Source of the DNA: Bacillus sp. N13C7
GTDB taxonomy: Bacteria; Bacillota; Bacilli; Bacillales; Bacillaceae
DNA: 64,000 bases
Assembly (NCBI RefSeq): GCF_026790065.1
Contig: NZ_JALAMO010000007.1
Location: 432,829 to 496,828, forward strand
Direction: 5' to 3'
Position 1 is the stretch's first letter. Every line of letters begins with the position of its first letter. The notes under the pieces were generated by a model. That model worked only from the letters and a program-made list of their open reading frames with translations, was not told the origin of the DNA and ran no database searches. The position numbers and the translations under genes were made by a program. This document shows, piece after piece, positions 43,223-52,625 of this stretch.

Positions 43223-45121
43223 ATGAACAAAACTGCTGAGAACAAACAAAGAACCATGCCAAGTATCGTGAAGGATGCCTTCCGCATTCGTGCGAATCCA
43301 TTTCCATGGAAAAAGGCGATCGGATCAGGCATCGCTTCCGGTTTTCCTGTGCTGATTGGCGCATTGGCGGGTCACACGGATTACGGTTTAATTGCAAGCA
43401 TCGGGGGCTTTGTTTATTTGTATGCGGGCGGTGAATCGTATAAAAAGCGCGCTTTGAAGCTGCTCTTGGTCTCTATTGGGATCGCCCTCTCATTTGGATT
43501 AGGGACGCTTTTGTCCGGGATGTTTTGGATGATGGCGGCTGCTCTGGGGCTGATCGGCGCAGCGGCGATGTTTATTTTTAGCTCGCTTGGTATACAAGGC
43601 CCGGCGCCAATGTTTTTTGTCCTTGCCTTTTTAGTCAGTTCCGGGCTGCCGGCTGATCCTTCACAAGCGCTGTTCAGAGCGGGACTGACGTTTCTTGGCG
43701 GCATTTTCGCCATGTGTATCGCTTTAATCAGCTGGTTATGGAACAAACATGGACCGGAGGAGGCTGTGCTGCAAAAAACGTATCATCAGCTGGCCGCATG
43801 TCTTTCTGCCGTCGGAACGCCAGGCCTTCATAACGCACAGCATCAGACGGTGCTTATGCTCAGAACAGCCCGTCAAACCATTCTCGGCAAAGGGAATAGG
43901 GGAAAAAAGTCGCAGCATGATGAACGCTTTTTCCGCCTGCTCGAAAAAGCTGACGACATATTCCTTGCCATTATTCATTTTTCGGCTGAAACGCCAGGCA
44001 GAGAGACAGCTCAGATTGAAAAGGCACTCCGTCAAGCAGGAGATGCACTGGGGTGTGTCCGCAGTTCCAGTGTGTTTCAGATCAAAGAGAATGAACCAGA
44101 GCCAAGCCGGAAGCTGCTTGAAGAAATCAATGAGGCTTTGCATATCGCTTCAGGACGAAACGATATGCAATTGGACCTGGAACCGAGCCGCCTGCCAGCC
44201 TCTTTTTACTTTTTGAGAAATGCCTTTGACTGGCAGTCTCCGGTTTTGATACGGGCGGTAAAGTACGGAATTGTACTGTTTGCCGCCGATCTGTTTGCCC
44301 TCGCATTCGGTTTTGCACGCTCCTATTGGATTCCGCTTTCGGCAGCAGCGGTCATGCTTGGCACCACTGTTGTCTTTACGCTGCACAGGGCCATTCAGCG
44401 TTCAGCCGGAACCGTAATTGGTGTTGGGCTGGCGGGCGCAATCCTGTTATGTAAGCCGGATGGTGTTTATATAGCGTTATGTATTGCAGTGCTGCAATGT
44501 CTTCTAGAGATGCTGATTGTCCGCAATTATGCACTGGCGGTTCCTTTTTTAACTGCTAATGCGCTGGTTATTACAGAAAGCATGCATGGCGGTGAGGACG
44601 TCGGCTATTTTATGCTAGCGAGGCTGACGGATGTCGCTGTCGGCAGCGTGATCGGGCTATTGGGAACAATGCTTTTGTGGAGAAGATTTTCAACGAAGCG
44701 GCTGCCAGAGCTGATGAGAGACGTGATCCGGCTGGAGGGGCAGTTTATGGAGAAGCTGTTATCAGGACAGAAAGCAGACGGACACAAATTAAGACTGAGC
44801 TTGGTCAGGCTTCGGGATGCGTATGACAAGGCGCTTGGGGAATTTCCTCATGCGAATGCGGAGGCGCTCTGGCCTGCCATCTCCGGCGTTCAGCACTTAG
44901 GGTATTATTTGCTTTCGGCCCAAGCACACCATCGTCCATCAGCACCGTTTTCCAAAGTAGAGATGGACCAGCTGAGAACGTTTTTTGAACAGGCTGAGCA
45001 GTCCGTTTTGATGAAAAGGAACCCGGCTGACATTCAGGTGCCGCAAGTTTCATATTACCCGCGAATCAGCAAAGAGCTCTGCGCACTCTATTCCGGACTA
45101 AGGACAGCTTTTGAGAAGTGA
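43223..45121 (+). CDS. yvaC: FUSC/aromatic acid exporter-like membrane protein YvaC
   Basis: A 632-residue membrane protein with two clusters of helices: one near residues 30-180 (GSGIASGFPVLIGALAGHT) and one near residues 340-500 (YWIPLSAAAVMLGTTVVFTL). Cytoplasmic soluble segments follow each. This repeat is the hallmark of the fusaric-acid-resistance (FUSC) superfamily, which also covers p-hydroxybenzoic acid exporters. No partner is encoded next to it and the substrate is unknown. ATG at 43223 is chosen because the membrane domain begins soon after and the preceding 28 codons of open frame look non-coding; the ribosome binding site is weak (AAAGGATTC). Confidence 0.8.
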   Translation: MNKTAENKQRTMPSIVKDAFRIRANPFPWKKAIGSGIASGFPVLIGALAGHTDYGLIASIGGFVYLYAGGESYKKRALKLLLVSIGIALSFGLGTLLSGMFWMMAAALGLIGAAAMFIFSSLGIQGPAPMFFVLAFLVSSGLPADPSQALFRAGLTFLGGIFAMCIALISWLWNKHGPEEAVLQKTYHQLAACLSAVGTPGLHNAQHQTVLMLRTARQTILGKGNRGKKSQHDERFFRLLEKADDIFLAIIHFSAETPGRETAQIEKALRQAGDALGCVRSSSVFQIKENEPEPSRKLLEEINEALHIASGRNDMQLDLEPSRLPASFYFLRNAFDWQSPVLIRAVKYGIVLFAADLFALAFGFARSYWIPLSAAAVMLGTTVVFTLHRAIQRSAGTVIGVGLAGAILLCKPDGVYIALCIAVLQCLLEMLIVRNYALAVPFLTANALVITESMHGGEDVGYFMLARLTDVAVGSVIGLLGTMLLWRRFSTKRLPELMRDVIRLEGQFMEKLLSGQKADGHKLRLSLVRLRDAYDKALGEFPHANAEALWPAISGVQHLGYYLLSAQAHHRPSAPFSKVEMDQLRTFFEQAEQSVLMKRNPADIQVPQVSYYPRISKELCALYSGLRTAFEK

Positions 45122-45142
45122 GCCGTTTGGAAAAGGAAAATA

Positions 45143-45158
45143 ATCTTTAATTCGAGAT
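45143..45158. promoter_or_regulatory. MhqR-like operator upstream of azoR2
   Basis: ATCTTTAATTCGAGAT resembles the MhqR box (ATCTCGAATTCGAGAT type) with the left arm degenerate at two positions. It lies eight bases before the azoR2 -35 element. MhqR is known to repress azoR2 in B. subtilis in response to quinones. Confidence 0.65.
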
Positions 45159-45165
45159 ATTTTAC

Positions 45166-45194
45166 TTGAAAGTAATTTTTAGTGCCCCTATAAT
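45166..45194 (+). promoter_or_regulatory. Sigma-A promoter of azoR2
   Basis: TTGAAA at 45166-45171, a 17-base spacer and TATAAT at 45189-45194, about 85 bases before the start codon. Confidence 0.85.
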
Positions 45195-45279
45195 AAAGAG
45201 TAAGAGAGACAGAATAATCATAATGCATCTGTATGATAATAATTGATGTGTGATTTTAAAAACGAAAGGGCTGGTAAAA

Positions 45280-45915
45280 ATGGCAAAAGTATTGTATATC
45301 ACTGCTCACCCGCATGATGAAGCTACTTCTTACAGTATGGCAACAGGTAAAGCATTTATCGAATCTTACAAAGAAGCGAATCCGAATGATGAAGTTGTAC
45401 ATATCGATTTGTACAAAGAAAACATCCCTCACATTGACGCGGATGTATTCAGCGGCTGGGGCAAGCTCCAGTCAGGCACAGGCTTTGAGGAGCTTTCTGA
45501 AAACGAAAAAGCGAAAGTGGGCCGTCTGGGAGAACTTAGCGATCAATTTGCTACTGCAGATAAGTATGTATTCGTTACTCCATTATGGAACTTCTCGTTC
45601 CCGCCAGTGATGAAAGCGTATCTCGATTCTGTAGCTGTTGCAGGAAAATCATTCAAATACACTGAACAAGGCCCTATCGGCTTGTTAACGGATAAAAAAG
45701 CAATTCATATCCAAGCGCGCGGCGGCTACTATTCAGAAGGCCCTGCGGCTGAAATGGAAATGGGGCATCGCTACATCGGCATCATGATGAACTTCTTCGG
45801 TGTACCATCATTTGAGGGCATTTTCGTAGAGGGACACAATGCGGAACCTGATAAAGCACAGCAAATCAAAGAAGACGCAATTGCGCGTGCGAAAGAAGCA
45901 GGAAAAACATTTTAA
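45280..45915 (+). CDS. azoR2: FMN-dependent NADH-azoreductase/quinone reductase AzoR2 (YvaB)
   Basis: A 211-residue flavodoxin-fold reductase that reduces quinones and azo compounds by two-electron transfer and so protects against electrophilic quinones. FMN-binding segments are [12 protein letters not shown] near residue 9, [17 protein letters not shown] near residue 95 and [10 protein letters not shown] near residue 145. ATG at 45280 follows GAAAGGGCTGG; the frame opens ten codons earlier without a site. It is monocistronic with a clear promoter and MhqR-like box, and convergent with iolU. Confidence 0.94.
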   Translation: MAKVLYITAHPHDEATSYSMATGKAFIESYKEANPNDEVVHIDLYKENIPHIDADVFSGWGKLQSGTGFEELSENEKAKVGRLGELSDQFATADKYVFVTPLWNFSFPPVMKAYLDSVAVAGKSFKYTEQGPIGLLTDKKAIHIQARGGYYSEGPAAEMEMGHRYIGIMMNFFGVPSFEGIFVEGHNAEPDKAQQIKEDAIARAKEAGKTF

Positions 45916-45919
45916 TGAA

Positions 45920-45952
45920 AAAGCCTCCCCTTTACTTGGGGAGGCTTTGTTT
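45920..45952. terminator. Bidirectional terminator between azoR2 and iolU
   Basis: AAAGCCTCCCC (45920-45930) pairs with GGGGAGGCTTT (45938-45948). T and A tracts allow use in both directions. Confidence 0.9.
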
Positions 45953-46997
45953 ATTGCTCCAGGATAATGGTTCGCTTTTCTTCACTGCTTTTCATCGCGG
46001 CTTCAATGATGCGGATGACATCAATTCCTTCCTCAGCGGTGACGGGCAGCGCGGCGCCTTCCCGTATGCTTTCCGCTATTTTGCGGTAATATGTAAGGTA
46101 GGAGCCATTTACTGATGGGATGGTTTCTGTTTTTTTGTCCGTGCCATGAACGGTTGTCAGTTGGCCGTAAAACTCCGGATCATCCGCTCCCCAGCTGTCA
46201 TCCTCCGGTTTTCTTCCCGCTCTGAGTGCGTCTTCTTGTCCGTCAATTCCGTATTTGATAAAGCTTGAATGCTGTCCGTGGATTTGATAACGAGGGCCGT
46301 TTGCCGGAACAACCGAACCTCCGTACAGAATGGCTTGGAGTCTTCCGTAATCCAAAGTCAAATGAAAGTAGTCAACAGTTTCTGCATTTTCTCGCTGGGC
46401 CATCACGTTTGCTGTAACGGCTTTAGGCATCCCGAATAGGTGCAGGGCTTGGTCTATGATGTGGGAGCCGAGATCATACAGCGTACCAGTGGCAGCGCCT
46501 TCTTTTTCCCGCCACCGTTCTTGAACTTCAGGTCTGTAGCGGTCATAGGAAACTTGATATGTATGAATATCTTCAAGGGATCCGTCAGCGATCAGCTTTT
46601 TAATTGTTAAAAAGTCGTTATCCCAGCGCCGGTTATGATATACACTTAACAATACACCTTTTTCATCGGCAGCTTTCTTTAATGTCTCCCCTTCTTCGGC
46701 CGTCGCGGTCATCGGCTTTTCGATGACAACATGTTTTCCAGCCTCAATGCATGCCATAGCATGCTCATAATGAAGGCCGCTCGGGGTTGTGACAATAACG
46801 AGCTCAATATCTGGATCATTTGTGATTTCCTCAAGTTCATGTACAACTTCAGCATCCGCAAAATCCCGTTTCACTTCTTCTGTCCGGGATGTCATGACTT
46901 TACTGATGTGATACTGATCCAGAACAGCAAGCAGCGGCGCGTGAAAAACAGAACCGGACAGTCCGTACCCTAATATCCCAACCTTTATCGTATTCAC
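45951..46997 (-). CDS. iolU: NADP-dependent scyllo-inositol dehydrogenase IolU (YvaA)
   Basis: A 348-residue oxidoreductase of the Gfo/Idh/MocA family. The Rossmann motif GILGYGLSGSVFHAP lies at the N-terminus, EKPMTATAEEGE carries the conserved Lys near residue 92, and the family active-site segment YDLGSHIIDQALHLFG has the catalytic His near residue 180. In B. subtilis YvaA (IolU) interconverts scyllo-inositol and scyllo-inosose with NADP(H). GTG at 46997 is the start because AAGGGGAG is seven bases upstream; the frame extends a further 18 codons without a site. Not linked to other iol genes here. Confidence 0.88.
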   Translation of the reverse strand: MNTIKVGILGYGLSGSVFHAPLLAVLDQYHISKVMTSRTEEVKRDFADAEVVHELEEITNDPDIELVIVTTPSGLHYEHAMACIEAGKHVVIEKPMTATAEEGETLKKAADEKGVLLSVYHNRRWDNDFLTIKKLIADGSLEDIHTYQVSYDRYRPEVQERWREKEGAATGTLYDLGSHIIDQALHLFGMPKAVTANVMAQRENAETVDYFHLTLDYGRLQAILYGGSVVPANGPRYQIHGQHSSFIKYGIDGQEDALRAGRKPEDDSWGADDPEFYGQLTTVHGTDKKTETIPSVNGSYLTYYRKIAESIREGAALPVTAEEGIDVIRIIEAAMKSSEEKRTIILEQ

Positions 46998-47154
46998 TTT
47001 TCTTCTCCCCTTTAAAACGTTTTCATAAGAAATATATACCCTCCTGATCAAATGGTAAAACCTAACTGATTCATTTTTTTTGCAGAGGCATGCTTAGACA
47101 ACAGTTTGGACAATCAGTATAATGGGAATTAGTATAAGAAACAGAGGTGTACGC

Positions 47155-47460
47155 ATGGAAAAGCATAACGAACATAAAGCATTAAACCATAAAAGCTCGA
47201 AAGAAAAGGATCAAATCACAAACCGGCTGAAGCGGATAGAGGGCCAAGTCAGAGGCATTCAAAACATGGTGGAAAACGATAGATATTGTGTAGATATTCT
47301 TGTGCAGATTTCAGCTGTTCAGGCGGCAATGAAAAATGTGGCGCTTCAATTGCTTGAGGATCATGCCCATCATTGTGTAGCGGATGCCATCAAAAGCGGT
47401 GACGGGGAACAAGCCATTTCTGAGCTTTTAGACGTTTTTAAAAAGTTCACAAAATCATAA
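47155..47460 (+). CDS. csoR: Copper-sensing repressor CsoR
   Basis: A 101-residue all-helical repressor that leaves DNA on binding Cu(I). The copper triad Cys45, His70 and Cys74 is fully present (RYCVD; LEDHAHHCV), which separates it from the related FrmR and RcnR types. ATG at 47155 follows AGAGGTG; earlier open frame has no site. It represses copZA, immediately downstream; its operator overlaps the copZ promoter at 47478-47494. Confidence 0.96.
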   Translation: MEKHNEHKALNHKSSKEKDQITNRLKRIEGQVRGIQNMVENDRYCVDILVQISAVQAAMKNVALQLLEDHAHHCVADAIKSGDGEQAISELLDVFKKFTKS

Positions 47461-47477
47461 AGTCTTTTTTTATTGTA

Positions 47478-47494
47478 ATACCCTACGGGGGTAT
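47478..47494. promoter_or_regulatory. CsoR operator upstream of copZ
   Basis: ATACCCTACGGGGGTAT is a G/C-centred inverted repeat that matches the known B. subtilis copZA operator, in the promoter region 40 bases before copZ. Confidence 0.92.
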
Positions 47495-47533
47495 GGTAGG
47501 ATGGAAACAGAAAGATAAACAGGAGGAATTCAA

Positions 47534-47743
47534 ATGGAACAAAAAACATTGCGGGTTGAAGGAATGTCTTGTCAGCACTGCGTCAAAGCAGTGGAAACGA
47601 GCGTAGGAGAACTGGACGGCGTCAGTGCTGTTCATGTCAATCTGGAAGCGGGAAAAGTCGATGTTTCGTTTGATGCTGGCAAAGTATCAGTCAAAGACAT
47701 TGCGGATGCCATAGAAGATCAGGGCTATGATGTAGCTGATTGA
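47534..47743 (+). CDS. copZ: Copper chaperone CopZ
   Basis: A 69-residue Atx1-like HMA-domain protein that hands Cu(I) to CopA in the cytoplasm. The metal site GMSCQHC has Cys13 and Cys16. AGGAGG lies nine bases before the ATG at 47534. It is the first gene after the CsoR operator. A hairpin with the look of a terminator follows within eight bases, so copZ may be made in excess over copA. Confidence 0.97.
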   Translation: MEQKTLRVEGMSCQHCVKAVETSVGELDGVSAVHVNLEAGKVDVSFDAGKVSVKDIADAIEDQGYDVAD

Positions 47744-47750
47744 TTCAAGG

Positions 47751-47791
47751 TATCGCGCCTTTAGGGAGGCGCGATATTTCTTTCATTTTTA
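47751..47791 (+). terminator. Hairpin between copZ and copA, likely partial terminator
   Basis: TATCGCGCC (47751-47759) pairs perfectly over 9 bp with GGCGCGATA (47768-47776), followed by TTTCTTTCATTTTT. Confidence 0.8.
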
Positions 47792-47792
47792 T

Positions 47793-47809
47793 ATACCCCC
47801 CTGGTGTAT
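47793..47809. promoter_or_regulatory. Second CsoR-like box, upstream of copA
   Basis: ATACCCCCCTGGTGTAT has the same 17-base length and the same ends (ATACCC, GTAT) as the operator at 47478-47494. It lies 15 bases before the copA start, after the hairpin. Not a site I know from the literature; inferred by similarity. Confidence 0.5.
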
Positions 47810-47823
47810 ATAAAGGAGTGAGT

Positions 47824-50238
47824 ATGTTGAGTGAACAAAAGGAAATCGCGATGCAGGTATCTGGAATGACCTGTGCGGCATGTGCCTCCAGAATTGAAAA
47901 AGGCCTGAAGCGGATGCCCGGAGTTACGGATGCCAATGTCAATCTGGCAACGGAAACATCAAATGTCACCTACGATCCTGCTGAAACAGGGGCTGAGGCG
48001 ATTCAGGAAAAAATTGAAAAGCTAGGCTATCACGTCGTAACAGAAAAAGCTGAATTTGATATCGAAGGCATGACGTGTGCTGCCTGCGCCAATCGGATTG
48101 AAAAGCGGCTTAATAAAATAGAAGGCGTCACAAATGCTCCTGTAAACTTCGCTTTAGAAACGGTTACGGTCGAGTACAATCCGAAAGAAGCGTCTGTAGG
48201 CGATTTGAAAGAAGCAGTAGATAAGCTGGGATATAAGCTGCAGCTGAAGGGTGATGAGGAAGGTGAAGCGGCAGCTTCTAAAAAGAAAGAAGAACGGAAG
48301 CAAACGGCGAGACTGATCTTTTCAGCGGTCCTGTCATTTCCATTGCTTTGGGCGATGGTGAGCCATTTTACGTTCACATCGTTTATTTGGGTGCCGGATT
48401 TATTTCTCAATCCGTGGATGCAGTTTGCGCTGGCGACACCAGTTCAGTTTCTGATCGGATGGCCGTTTTATGCGGGTGCATATAAGGCGCTCAGAAATAA
48501 AAGCGCCAATATGGATGTATTGGTCGCACTCGGAACGACGGCTGCTTACACTTACAGCCTTTATCTTACCATCCAAAGCCTCGGCTCCCATGGGCATACA
48601 GAAGGTCTTTACTATGAAACAAGCGCGATTTTGCTGACGCTGATTTTATTAGGCAAGCTGTTTGAAACAAAGGCAAAAGGGCGTTCTTCTGATGCGATTA
48701 AAAAGCTGATGAAGCTCCAAGCGAAAACAGCGACTGTCGTCAGAGACGGACAGGAACAAATCATCCCGATAGACGAAGTGCTTGTCGATGATGTTGTTTA
48801 CGTCAAACCGGGCGAACGAATTCCTGTCGACGGAGAGGTGGTGGAAGGCCGCTCGGCAGTTGATGAATCAATGATTACCGGAGAAAGCCTTCCTGTTGAC
48901 AAAAATCCAGGTGACAGTGTGACAGGTGCAACCGTCAACTCTAACGGCTTTCTGAAAATCAAAGCTGTCAACGTCGGAAAGGATACCGCACTTTCCCATA
49001 TCATCAAAATTGTTGAGGAAGCACAAGGATCAAAAGCGCCGATCCAGCGTCTCGCTGATCAGATCTCTGGCATTTTTGTGCCCATCGTCTTGGGGATTGC
49101 CGTTCTTACTTTCCTCATTTGGTATCTATGGGCGGCTCCCGGCGATTTTGCCGACGCGATCAGCAAGTTTATTGCCGTTCTCGTCATTGCCTGTCCTTGC
49201 GCTCTGGGTCTTGCCACTCCGACGAGCATAATGGCTGGATCTGGCCGCGCTGCTGAGTTTGGAATTCTCTTTAAAGGCGGCGAGCATTTAGAAAAAACAC
49301 ATCGTCTCGATACGATTGTTCTTGATAAAACCGGAACTGTGACAAACGGAAAGCCGCGACTGACAGATGCTATTCCGTTCGGCCGATTTGAAGAAACAGA
49401 ACTGCTTCAATTTGCGGCGGCAGCTGAAACGGGATCGGAGCATCCGCTCGGCGAAGCGATTGTTGCCGGTGTAAAGGAAAAAGGGCTTGAAATACCAAAG
49501 CTGGCACGTTTTGAAGCGAAAATCGGCGCAGGCATTTTGGCTGAAGCCGGAGGCAAAACCGTTCTCGTCGGCACAAGAAAGTTAATGGAGAGCGAACAGG
49601 TGGAGCACAGGGCTCTTCTTGCCCAAATGGAAGAACTTGAGGGAGAAGGGAAAACGGTTATGCTTGTCTCCATTGATGGAGAAGCAGCAGGGCTTGTAGC
49701 GGTTGCCGATACGATAAAAGACACCTCTCGGGAGGCCGTGGCCCGTCTGAAAGAGTTGGGCCTGGATGTCATCATGATGACAGGTGACAACCGCAGAACT
49801 GCAGAAGCAATTGCGAAGGAAGCGGGGATTACAAGTGTCATTGCCGAAGTCCTTCCCGAACAAAAGGCAGCCGAAATTTCCCGCCTGCAGAAAGAAGGAC
49901 GCCAGACGGCCATGGTAGGCGATGGAATTAACGATGCTCCGGCGCTTGCCACAGCCGATATCGGCATGGCAATTGGAACAGGCACGGACATTGCGATGGA
50001 AACAGCGGACATTACGCTTATTCGCGGAGATTTGAACAGCATTGCCGACGCCATTCGCATGAGCAGACTGACAATGAAAAATATTAAACAAAACTTATTC
50101 TGGGCGCTTGGCTATAACAGCCTCGGCATCCCAGTCGCAGCGCTCGGATTTTTAGCGCCATGGATAGCGGGAGCGGCAATGGCATTCAGCTCCGTTTCCG
50201 TTGTTCTGAATGCCCTGCGTCTGCAGAAAGTAAAATAA
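47824..50238 (+). CDS. copA: Copper-exporting P1B-type ATPase CopA
   Basis: Pumps Cu(I) out of the cell. The 804-residue protein has two N-terminal HMA domains (GMTCAACAS and GMTCAACAN, residues 10-145), eight membrane helices with the CPC metal site in [13 protein letters not shown], the phosphorylation motif DKTGT, the TGE motif in SMITGESLP, the HP motif in GSEHPLG and the hinge [18 protein letters not shown] at 47824 follows AAAGGAG. It gets copper from CopZ, encoded just upstream, and is under CsoR. Confidence 0.97.
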   Translation: MLSEQKEIAMQVSGMTCAACASRIEKGLKRMPGVTDANVNLATETSNVTYDPAETGAEAIQEKIEKLGYHVVTEKAEFDIEGMTCAACANRIEKRLNKIEGVTNAPVNFALETVTVEYNPKEASVGDLKEAVDKLGYKLQLKGDEEGEAAASKKKEERKQTARLIFSAVLSFPLLWAMVSHFTFTSFIWVPDLFLNPWMQFALATPVQFLIGWPFYAGAYKALRNKSANMDVLVALGTTAAYTYSLYLTIQSLGSHGHTEGLYYETSAILLTLILLGKLFETKAKGRSSDAIKKLMKLQAKTATVVRDGQEQIIPIDEVLVDDVVYVKPGERIPVDGEVVEGRSAVDESMITGESLPVDKNPGDSVTGATVNSNGFLKIKAVNVGKDTALSHIIKIVEEAQGSKAPIQRLADQISGIFVPIVLGIAVLTFLIWYLWAAPGDFADAISKFIAVLVIACPCALGLATPTSIMAGSGRAAEFGILFKGGEHLEKTHRLDTIVLDKTGTVTNGKPRLTDAIPFGRFEETELLQFAAAAETGSEHPLGEAIVAGVKEKGLEIPKLARFEAKIGAGILAEAGGKTVLVGTRKLMESEQVEHRALLAQMEELEGEGKTVMLVSIDGEAAGLVAVADTIKDTSREAVARLKELGLDVIMMTGDNRRTAEAIAKEAGITSVIAEVLPEQKAAEISRLQKEGRQTAMVGDGINDAPALATADIGMAIGTGTDIAMETADITLIRGDLNSIADAIRMSRLTMKNIKQNLFWALGYNSLGIPVAALGFLAPWIAGAAMAFSSVSVVLNALRLQKVK

Positions 50239-50265
50239 AAACCGGCCAAATGCCGGTTTTTGTTT
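50238..50265 (+). terminator. Terminator after copA
   Basis: AAAACCGGC (50238-50246) pairs with GCCGGTTTT (50252-50260), followed by TGTTTTT. Confidence 0.9.
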
Positions 50266-50269
50266 TTCA

Positions 50270-50299
50270 TTGACACTTTCTTGGGAAACGCCATATAAT
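50270..50299 (+). promoter_or_regulatory. Promoter of cadA
   Basis: A perfect TTGACA at 50270-50275, an 18-base spacer and a perfect TATAAT at 50294-50299. A strong promoter that would need tight repression. Confidence 0.88.
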
Positions 50300-50310
50300 A
50301 GATGTAACCC

Positions 50311-50334
50311 ATATATGAGTATGTGCTCATATAT
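50311..50334. promoter_or_regulatory. CzrA-like operator downstream of the cadA promoter
   Basis: ATATATGAG (50311-50319) and CTCATATAT (50326-50334) are perfect 9-bp arms around a 6-base spacer. They cover the transcription start. ArsR-family CzrA, which responds to Zn, Cd and Co, is known to repress cadA in B. subtilis and binds sites of this form. Confidence 0.8.
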
Positions 50335-50397
50335 AAAAATTCATGACCAACACTCATTGATACGCTTTGAAGAGGGAAGCCTAAATCGGAAGGTAAG

Positions 50398-52506
50398 GTG
50401 AGACTAGTGAAACAGGAATACGTTCTGGACGGTTTGGATTGCAGCAATTGTGCCCAAAAAATCGAAAACGGAGTTAAAGGCATAAAAGGCATTGACGGAT
50501 GCGCGGTTAATTTTGCAGCAAGCACCTTGACTGTCTCAGCCGATGGAAAAGAAGAGCAATGGGTCACCAGTAAGGTAGAGAAAAAGGTGAAATCAATCGA
50601 TCCGCATGTAACGGTTCGCCAAAAGCATAAACAGAAATCAGCTGATGACGGCTATCGTCATCGAATGATCAAGATGCTGGTAAGGATGGCTGCGGCCGTC
50701 ATACTCGGAGCAGCGGCATATGTCGTTCATTCCGAAACAATCAAATTTTTGCTTTTCCTCGCTGCCTATTTGATCATCGGCGGTGATATTGTCATCCGTG
50801 CAGTCAAAAACATGAGCCGCGGTCAGGTGTTTGATGAGCATTTCTTAATGGCTCTTGCCACAATTGGCGCTTTTCTGATTCAGCAATATCCTGAAGGCGT
50901 CGCCGTTATGCTGTTTTACCAAATTGGTGAGCTTTTTCAAGGAGCTGCGGTCAGCCGGTCCAGAAAATCAATCAGTGCGTTAATGGACATACGGCCTGAT
51001 TACGCCAATGTCAAAACAGAGAACGGGATCGAACTGGTTTCTCCAGAGGATGTAAAGACAGGGGACATCATTGTGGTCAATCCGGGCGAAAGCATACCGC
51101 TTGACGGAAGGGTTGTGCAGGGATCAGCGATGGTTGATACGTCTGCTTTAACAGGTGAGTCCGTGCCGAGAAAAGCTGCAGAAGGACAAGATGTAATGTC
51201 AGGCTTTATCAATCAAAACGGCGTTCTGCACATTGAAGTCACAAAGGTCTACCAGGAATCTGCAGTATCAAAAATACTAGATTTGGTTCAGAATGCGAGC
51301 AGCCGTAAAGCCCGGACAGAAAACTTTATCACAAAGTTTGCCAAGTATTATACACCTGCGGTTGTGATCATCGCGGTATTGCTGGCCTTTGTACCGCCAC
51401 TGGTGGTTCCTGGCGCAGCGCTTTCCGATTGGGTGTACCGCGCGCTTATTTTCTTAGTGATTTCTTGCCCATGTGCGCTTGTCGTCTCAATTCCGCTCGG
51501 TTTCTTTGGCGGAATCGGAGCAGCCTCAAAGGCTGGAGTGCTTGTGAAGGGAAGCAATTATTTAGAGGCCTTGAATCAAGTGAAATACGCGGTGTTTGAT
51601 AAAACAGGAACGTTAACTAAAGGCAGCTTTGAAGTGACACAAATCAAACCTGCGGAAGGATTTACAAAGGACAGATTACTTGAAGCGGCGGCATACGCTG
51701 AGCTTCATTCCCAGCATCCGATTGCAGAATCTGTACGTAAAGCTTACGGAAAAATGCTTTCCTCTGACGCCATAGAGTCATATGAGGAAATATCCGGCCA
51801 CGGCATTTTTGCAAACGTAAACGGAACAGAAATCCTTGCTGGAAATAAGAAGCTTATGGAAAGAGAACAGATTGAGGGCGTCCCGGATGAAAGTGCTGGA
51901 ACAATCGTACATGTTGCTGTTGATCAACGCTATGCCGGAGCAATCATCATAGCGGACGAAGTAAAAGAAGATGCGTCACAGGCGGTTGCCGACCTGAAGG
52001 CGCTTGGAATCAAGCAGACAGTTATGCTGACAGGTGATTCGAAGCAGACAGGAGAAGCCGTTGGAAAACAGCTTGGCATCGATGAGGTATATGCAGAGCT
52101 GCTGCCGCAGGATAAAGTGGCGCGGGTCGAAGCATTGGAAGCAAAGCTTTCGCCAAACGAAAAACTTATTTTTGTCGGCGATGGCATCAATGATACCCCG
52201 GTTCTTGCGCGCGCGGATATTGGAGCAGCCATGGGAGGCCTTGGTTCTGACGCCGCGGTGGAAGCCGCAGACGTGGTGCTGATGACGGATCAGCCGTCAA
52301 AAATAGCGGAAGCGATTCGGATTGCGAAACGGACACGGCGAATCGTGTGGCAAAACATTGGCTTTGCGTTAGGTGTAAAAGCGATCTTTCTCATTCTCGG
52401 AGCATTTGGGATTGCGACGATGTGGGAGGCGGTTTTCTCAGATGTCGGTGTTACACTGCTCGCTGTAGCAAACGCCATGCGCGTTATGCGTCTCAAAAAC
52501 AGATAA
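50398..52506 (+). CDS. cadA: Cadmium/zinc-exporting P1B-type ATPase CadA (YvgW)
   Basis: Exports Cd(II), Zn(II) and Co(II). A 702-residue protein with one N-terminal HMA domain (GLDCSNC, Cys15 and Cys18). The CPC metal site is in VISCPCALVVS, DKTGT is phosphorylated, TGES and SQHPIAES follow the P-type pattern, and the hinge is GDGINDTPVLARADI. It has one HMA where CopA has two, and its membrane region is clearly different, as expected for the Zn/Cd group. The start is at 50398, after GGAAGGTGAG; a GTG nine bases on is a possible alternative. It stands alone under a CzrA-like site. Confidence 0.95.
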   Translation: MRLVKQEYVLDGLDCSNCAQKIENGVKGIKGIDGCAVNFAASTLTVSADGKEEQWVTSKVEKKVKSIDPHVTVRQKHKQKSADDGYRHRMIKMLVRMAAAVILGAAAYVVHSETIKFLLFLAAYLIIGGDIVIRAVKNMSRGQVFDEHFLMALATIGAFLIQQYPEGVAVMLFYQIGELFQGAAVSRSRKSISALMDIRPDYANVKTENGIELVSPEDVKTGDIIVVNPGESIPLDGRVVQGSAMVDTSALTGESVPRKAAEGQDVMSGFINQNGVLHIEVTKVYQESAVSKILDLVQNASSRKARTENFITKFAKYYTPAVVIIAVLLAFVPPLVVPGAALSDWVYRALIFLVISCPCALVVSIPLGFFGGIGAASKAGVLVKGSNYLEALNQVKYAVFDKTGTLTKGSFEVTQIKPAEGFTKDRLLEAAAYAELHSQHPIAESVRKAYGKMLSSDAIESYEEISGHGIFANVNGTEILAGNKKLMEREQIEGVPDESAGTIVHVAVDQRYAGAIIIADEVKEDASQAVADLKALGIKQTVMLTGDSKQTGEAVGKQLGIDEVYAELLPQDKVARVEALEAKLSPNEKLIFVGDGINDTPVLARADIGAAMGGLGSDAAVEAADVVLMTDQPSKIAEAIRIAKRTRRIVWQNIGFALGVKAIFLILGAFGIATMWEAVFSDVGVTLLAVANAMRVMRLKNR

Positions 52507-52565
52507 ATTGTCGGAGAGAATTCATTTTTTCGGGGTTTTCTTATAGGCGCTTGTCTTGTTAAAAT

Positions 52566-52600
52566 AAAGAAGTGGGTCAATTGCGATCCGCTTCTTTTTT
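52566..52600 (+). terminator. Terminator after cadA
   Basis: AAAGAAG (52566-52572) pairs with CTTCTTT (52591-52597) with further pairing inside, followed by TTTT. Confidence 0.8.
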
Positions 52601-52625
52601 AATTTTAAAACGATGAGGTGTCGGA

